7,418 nt of DNA from Roseimaritima sp. (GTDB taxonomy: Bacteria; Planctomycetota; Planctomycetia; Pirellulales; Pirellulaceae): NCBI GenBank assembly GCA_007124075.1, contig SLFV01000343.1, positions 1 to 7,418 of the forward strand. Direction: 5' to 3'. The notes below the pieces were generated by a model. It searched no databases and had not been told where the DNA came from. It saw nothing but the letters and a program-made list of their open reading frames with translations. Positions within the stretch are counted from its first letter, which is position 1; the number at the start of each line of letters is the position of its first letter. Shown one piece after another: positions 5,988 through 7,418 of the stretch. Position numbers and translations under genes: made by a program.

Positions 5988-7418
5988 CTATTCCTGCTCC
6001 GCAGGGCCCGGGAGGTTGAGGTCGCCCAGCATTTCCAGTAACGCATCCACCATCTTCTCGGATGCGTCCAGTTGTACCTTATTAACACCGATCCACGTTT
6101 CGTAGCCGCCCAGTCGGTGCTGCTGGGGAGTCGGCAGGTACCCGTGCGAACCGTTGGCGATGGAAACGTTCATCAGTGGCTGAATCGGACTGCGTTGTTT
6201 TAGTTCTAGTCCGATCTCCGCAAACACTTCAAACGGCATCGCAGCAATAGCCAGATCGCCGATGCGGTGCGTCTGCACAATCACGTCGATGGTCGGCGGC
6301 ATCTCCGACGACGCATAGGCAAGCACCGTGCGGTAGGTGCTGTATCGGCTGGTGCTCATCGGCGTGACTTTCTTCGCCTTGACCGCCTCAGCCCACTCCA
6401 CTTCCTCCTGCGTGGGATAACGTCGCTGGAACGTGAGCGTTCGCTGCACGGACGAAAGGCTTGCACGGTCATGCCACTGAAGTTTCGGGTACACCTGCAT
6501 CACCTTATCCGCACACAGGTGGGCCACCTCGCGGGCTTTTTCATAGGGCTGGTACCGCTTCTTTGGCTGCGGTTCGCGCCTTCCCAGTTCCTCCTCGGAG
6601 TAGCGTTCAAGGTTATTCACATCGCCACTAGTGCCGTTGGCCATGATCCCGACGAACGGCGGATCCTGATGCCGCTGGGCACCCAGTAATTCGCCCATAC
6701 GGTCTGCAAAGATCGCGAAATAGTCGGCGGAAATCGTACCCGAGGGGATTCCGCCAACATAGTGCAGCCCGTAGGAAGCCAAGAGTGCGATCGGCTTGCC
6801 CGAGGTTGATTGCACCGCGAGAAAAGTGATTTGCGGGTCCACCGGACCTGCGGGCTGGAGCAGGCCGGTGTAACCTGGATTGGTTCGGACCTGCTCGATG
6901 TTGTCATGGGCACCGTAGATCGGCCCTCGACTGGGCATCAGAAACCACCGGCGGTTGAAGACTTGTGTTGGCTCCTCCGCAACGCCCCAACCGACGCGCG
7001 CCGGTTCAAGTTGATTTACGGCACGCCGCACCCCCTCAGCAATCCGCCGCGTAAGCAGTGAGTTATAGTCGTAATACGACTCGCCCTCGCGATCCTCCAG
7101 CTTGGCACCGCCGGACGTGTGCGTGTGGGTCGCTGCAATGAGTACACACTGCGGCGGGATACCGGTTGACGATTCAATCAGCCGCTTGGCCGCTGCGGCG
7201 ACATCGGCGGACATGTGCCGCAGATCGCAGACGACCAAAGCCAAACGGGCCTGTCCGTCGTCCAGCACCAGGCAACGGGCATGCAGTTCGTCATGCACGT
7301 GCGTCGGCGGCGGTCGTCTGGACTGTGAGGTCTCGGCCAAGCCGATTGGTGGCGTGATGTTGCTTGTCGCTGCTCCCGCGCGTAACCCTGGTTGGTCCGG
7401 CGTCGCGGCATTGGCAGA
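5988..7418 (-). CDS. Neutral/alkaline ceramidase-like hydrolase paralog, 5' end outside window
   Basis: This is a second member of the ceramidase N-terminal domain family. The frame is open from the window edge, reading SANAATPDQPGLRAGAATSN and then ITPPIG. The TTG at 7340 is therefore internal, and the true start and signal peptide lie to the right; the SANA residues may be the end of that signal. Counting from the edge, 476 residues are present. The zinc-site ATHTHTSGG gives H98 and H100, and YGLHYVGG gives H219. The nucleophile loop ANGTSGDVN has S264, PFEVFAEIG has E397 and NGSHGYLPTP has Y427, so all expected catalytic positions are kept. It shares long stretches with the plus-strand gene (HDELHARCLVLDDG, SADYF, LGGYETW). 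It differs after PPIG, where LAETSQSRRPPPTH replaces TRIVGGFAPYPAAH. No C-terminal extra domain is seen. It is convergent with its paralog, so it has its own promoter outside the window. Substrate unproven. Confidence 0.9.
   Translation of the reverse strand, partial: SANAATPDQPGLRAGAATSNITPPIGLAETSQSRRPPPTHVHDELHARCLVLDDGQARLALVVCDLRHMSADVAAAAKRLIESSTGIPPQCVLIAATHTHTSGGAKLEDREGESYYDYNSLLTRRIAEGVRRAVNQLEPARVGWGVAEEPTQVFNRRWFLMPSRGPIYGAHDNIEQVRTNPGYTGLLQPAGPVDPQITFLAVQSTSGKPIALLASYGLHYVGGIPSGTISADYFAIFADRMGELLGAQRHQDPPFVGIMANGTSGDVNNLERYSEEELGRREPQPKKRYQPYEKAREVAHLCADKVMQVYPKLQWHDRASLSSVQRTLTFQRRYPTQEEVEWAEAVKAKKVTPMSTSRYSTYRTVLAYASSEMPPTIDVIVQTHRIGDLAIAAMPFEVFAEIGLELKQRSPIQPLMNVSIANGSHGYLPTPQQHRLGGYETWIGVNKVQLDASEKMVDALLEMLGDLNLPGPAEQE

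Noticed and set aside
5722..6105. Plus-strand frame of 127 codons starting in an ATGA overlap with the ceramidase-like stop
   Set aside because: It runs over 100 bases antisense into the well-supported minus-strand gene. Its translation is Ser/Arg/Pro/Lys-rich with no motif or signal peptide, as expected for a chance frame.

Overview
The window looks like a piece of a planctomycete chromosome, probably a marine Pirellulaceae (Rhodopirellula-like). This is an inference from content: several formylglycine-type sulfatases of different lineages, neutral-ceramidase-like secreted hydrolases, a transposase type that resembles those I remember from this group, and moderately high GC. No rRNA, tRNA, CRISPR array or complete mobile element is visible.

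Layout. (1) 1-1391, plus strand: the 3' part of a type I sulfatase whose start lies left of the window. (2) 1388-2465: a graveyard of three decayed gene pieces. These are an IS4-type DDE transposase remnant broken by an in-frame TAG, a short enolase/mandelate-racemase-superfamily fragment joined in frame to its tail, and, on the minus strand, a sulfatase pseudogene that has lost large internal blocks but is still open for 144 codons. (3) 2466-2700: a divergent, apparently non-coding gap with a good ribosome binding site before the next gene. (4) 2701-4089, plus: a complete exported sulfatase. (5) 4214-5725, plus: a complete exported neutral/alkaline ceramidase-like hydrolase. (6) 5726-5987: a convergent gap with a weak candidate for a small secreted protein and a short direct repeat. 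(7) 5988-7418, minus: a second ceramidase-like hydrolase, paralogous to the first and facing it tail to tail; its signal peptide lies beyond the right edge.

How the genes may work together. All four substantial genes encode hydrolases of exported families (signal peptides are visible, partly visible or expected). Sulfatases remove sulfate esters from polysaccharides or glycolipids, and the ceramidase fold hydrolyses an amide bond in ceramide-like lipids. A sulfatase 124 bp upstream of a ceramidase-like gene on the same strand suggests co-expression, and possibly sequential attack on a sulfated, amide-containing substrate. That coupling is a hypothesis, not shown by the sequence. I found no convincing new multi-gene system. 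The most unusual items are the transposase-enolase chimera, the shrunken sulfatase relic, and the inverted pair of ceramidase paralogs with conserved catalytic residues.
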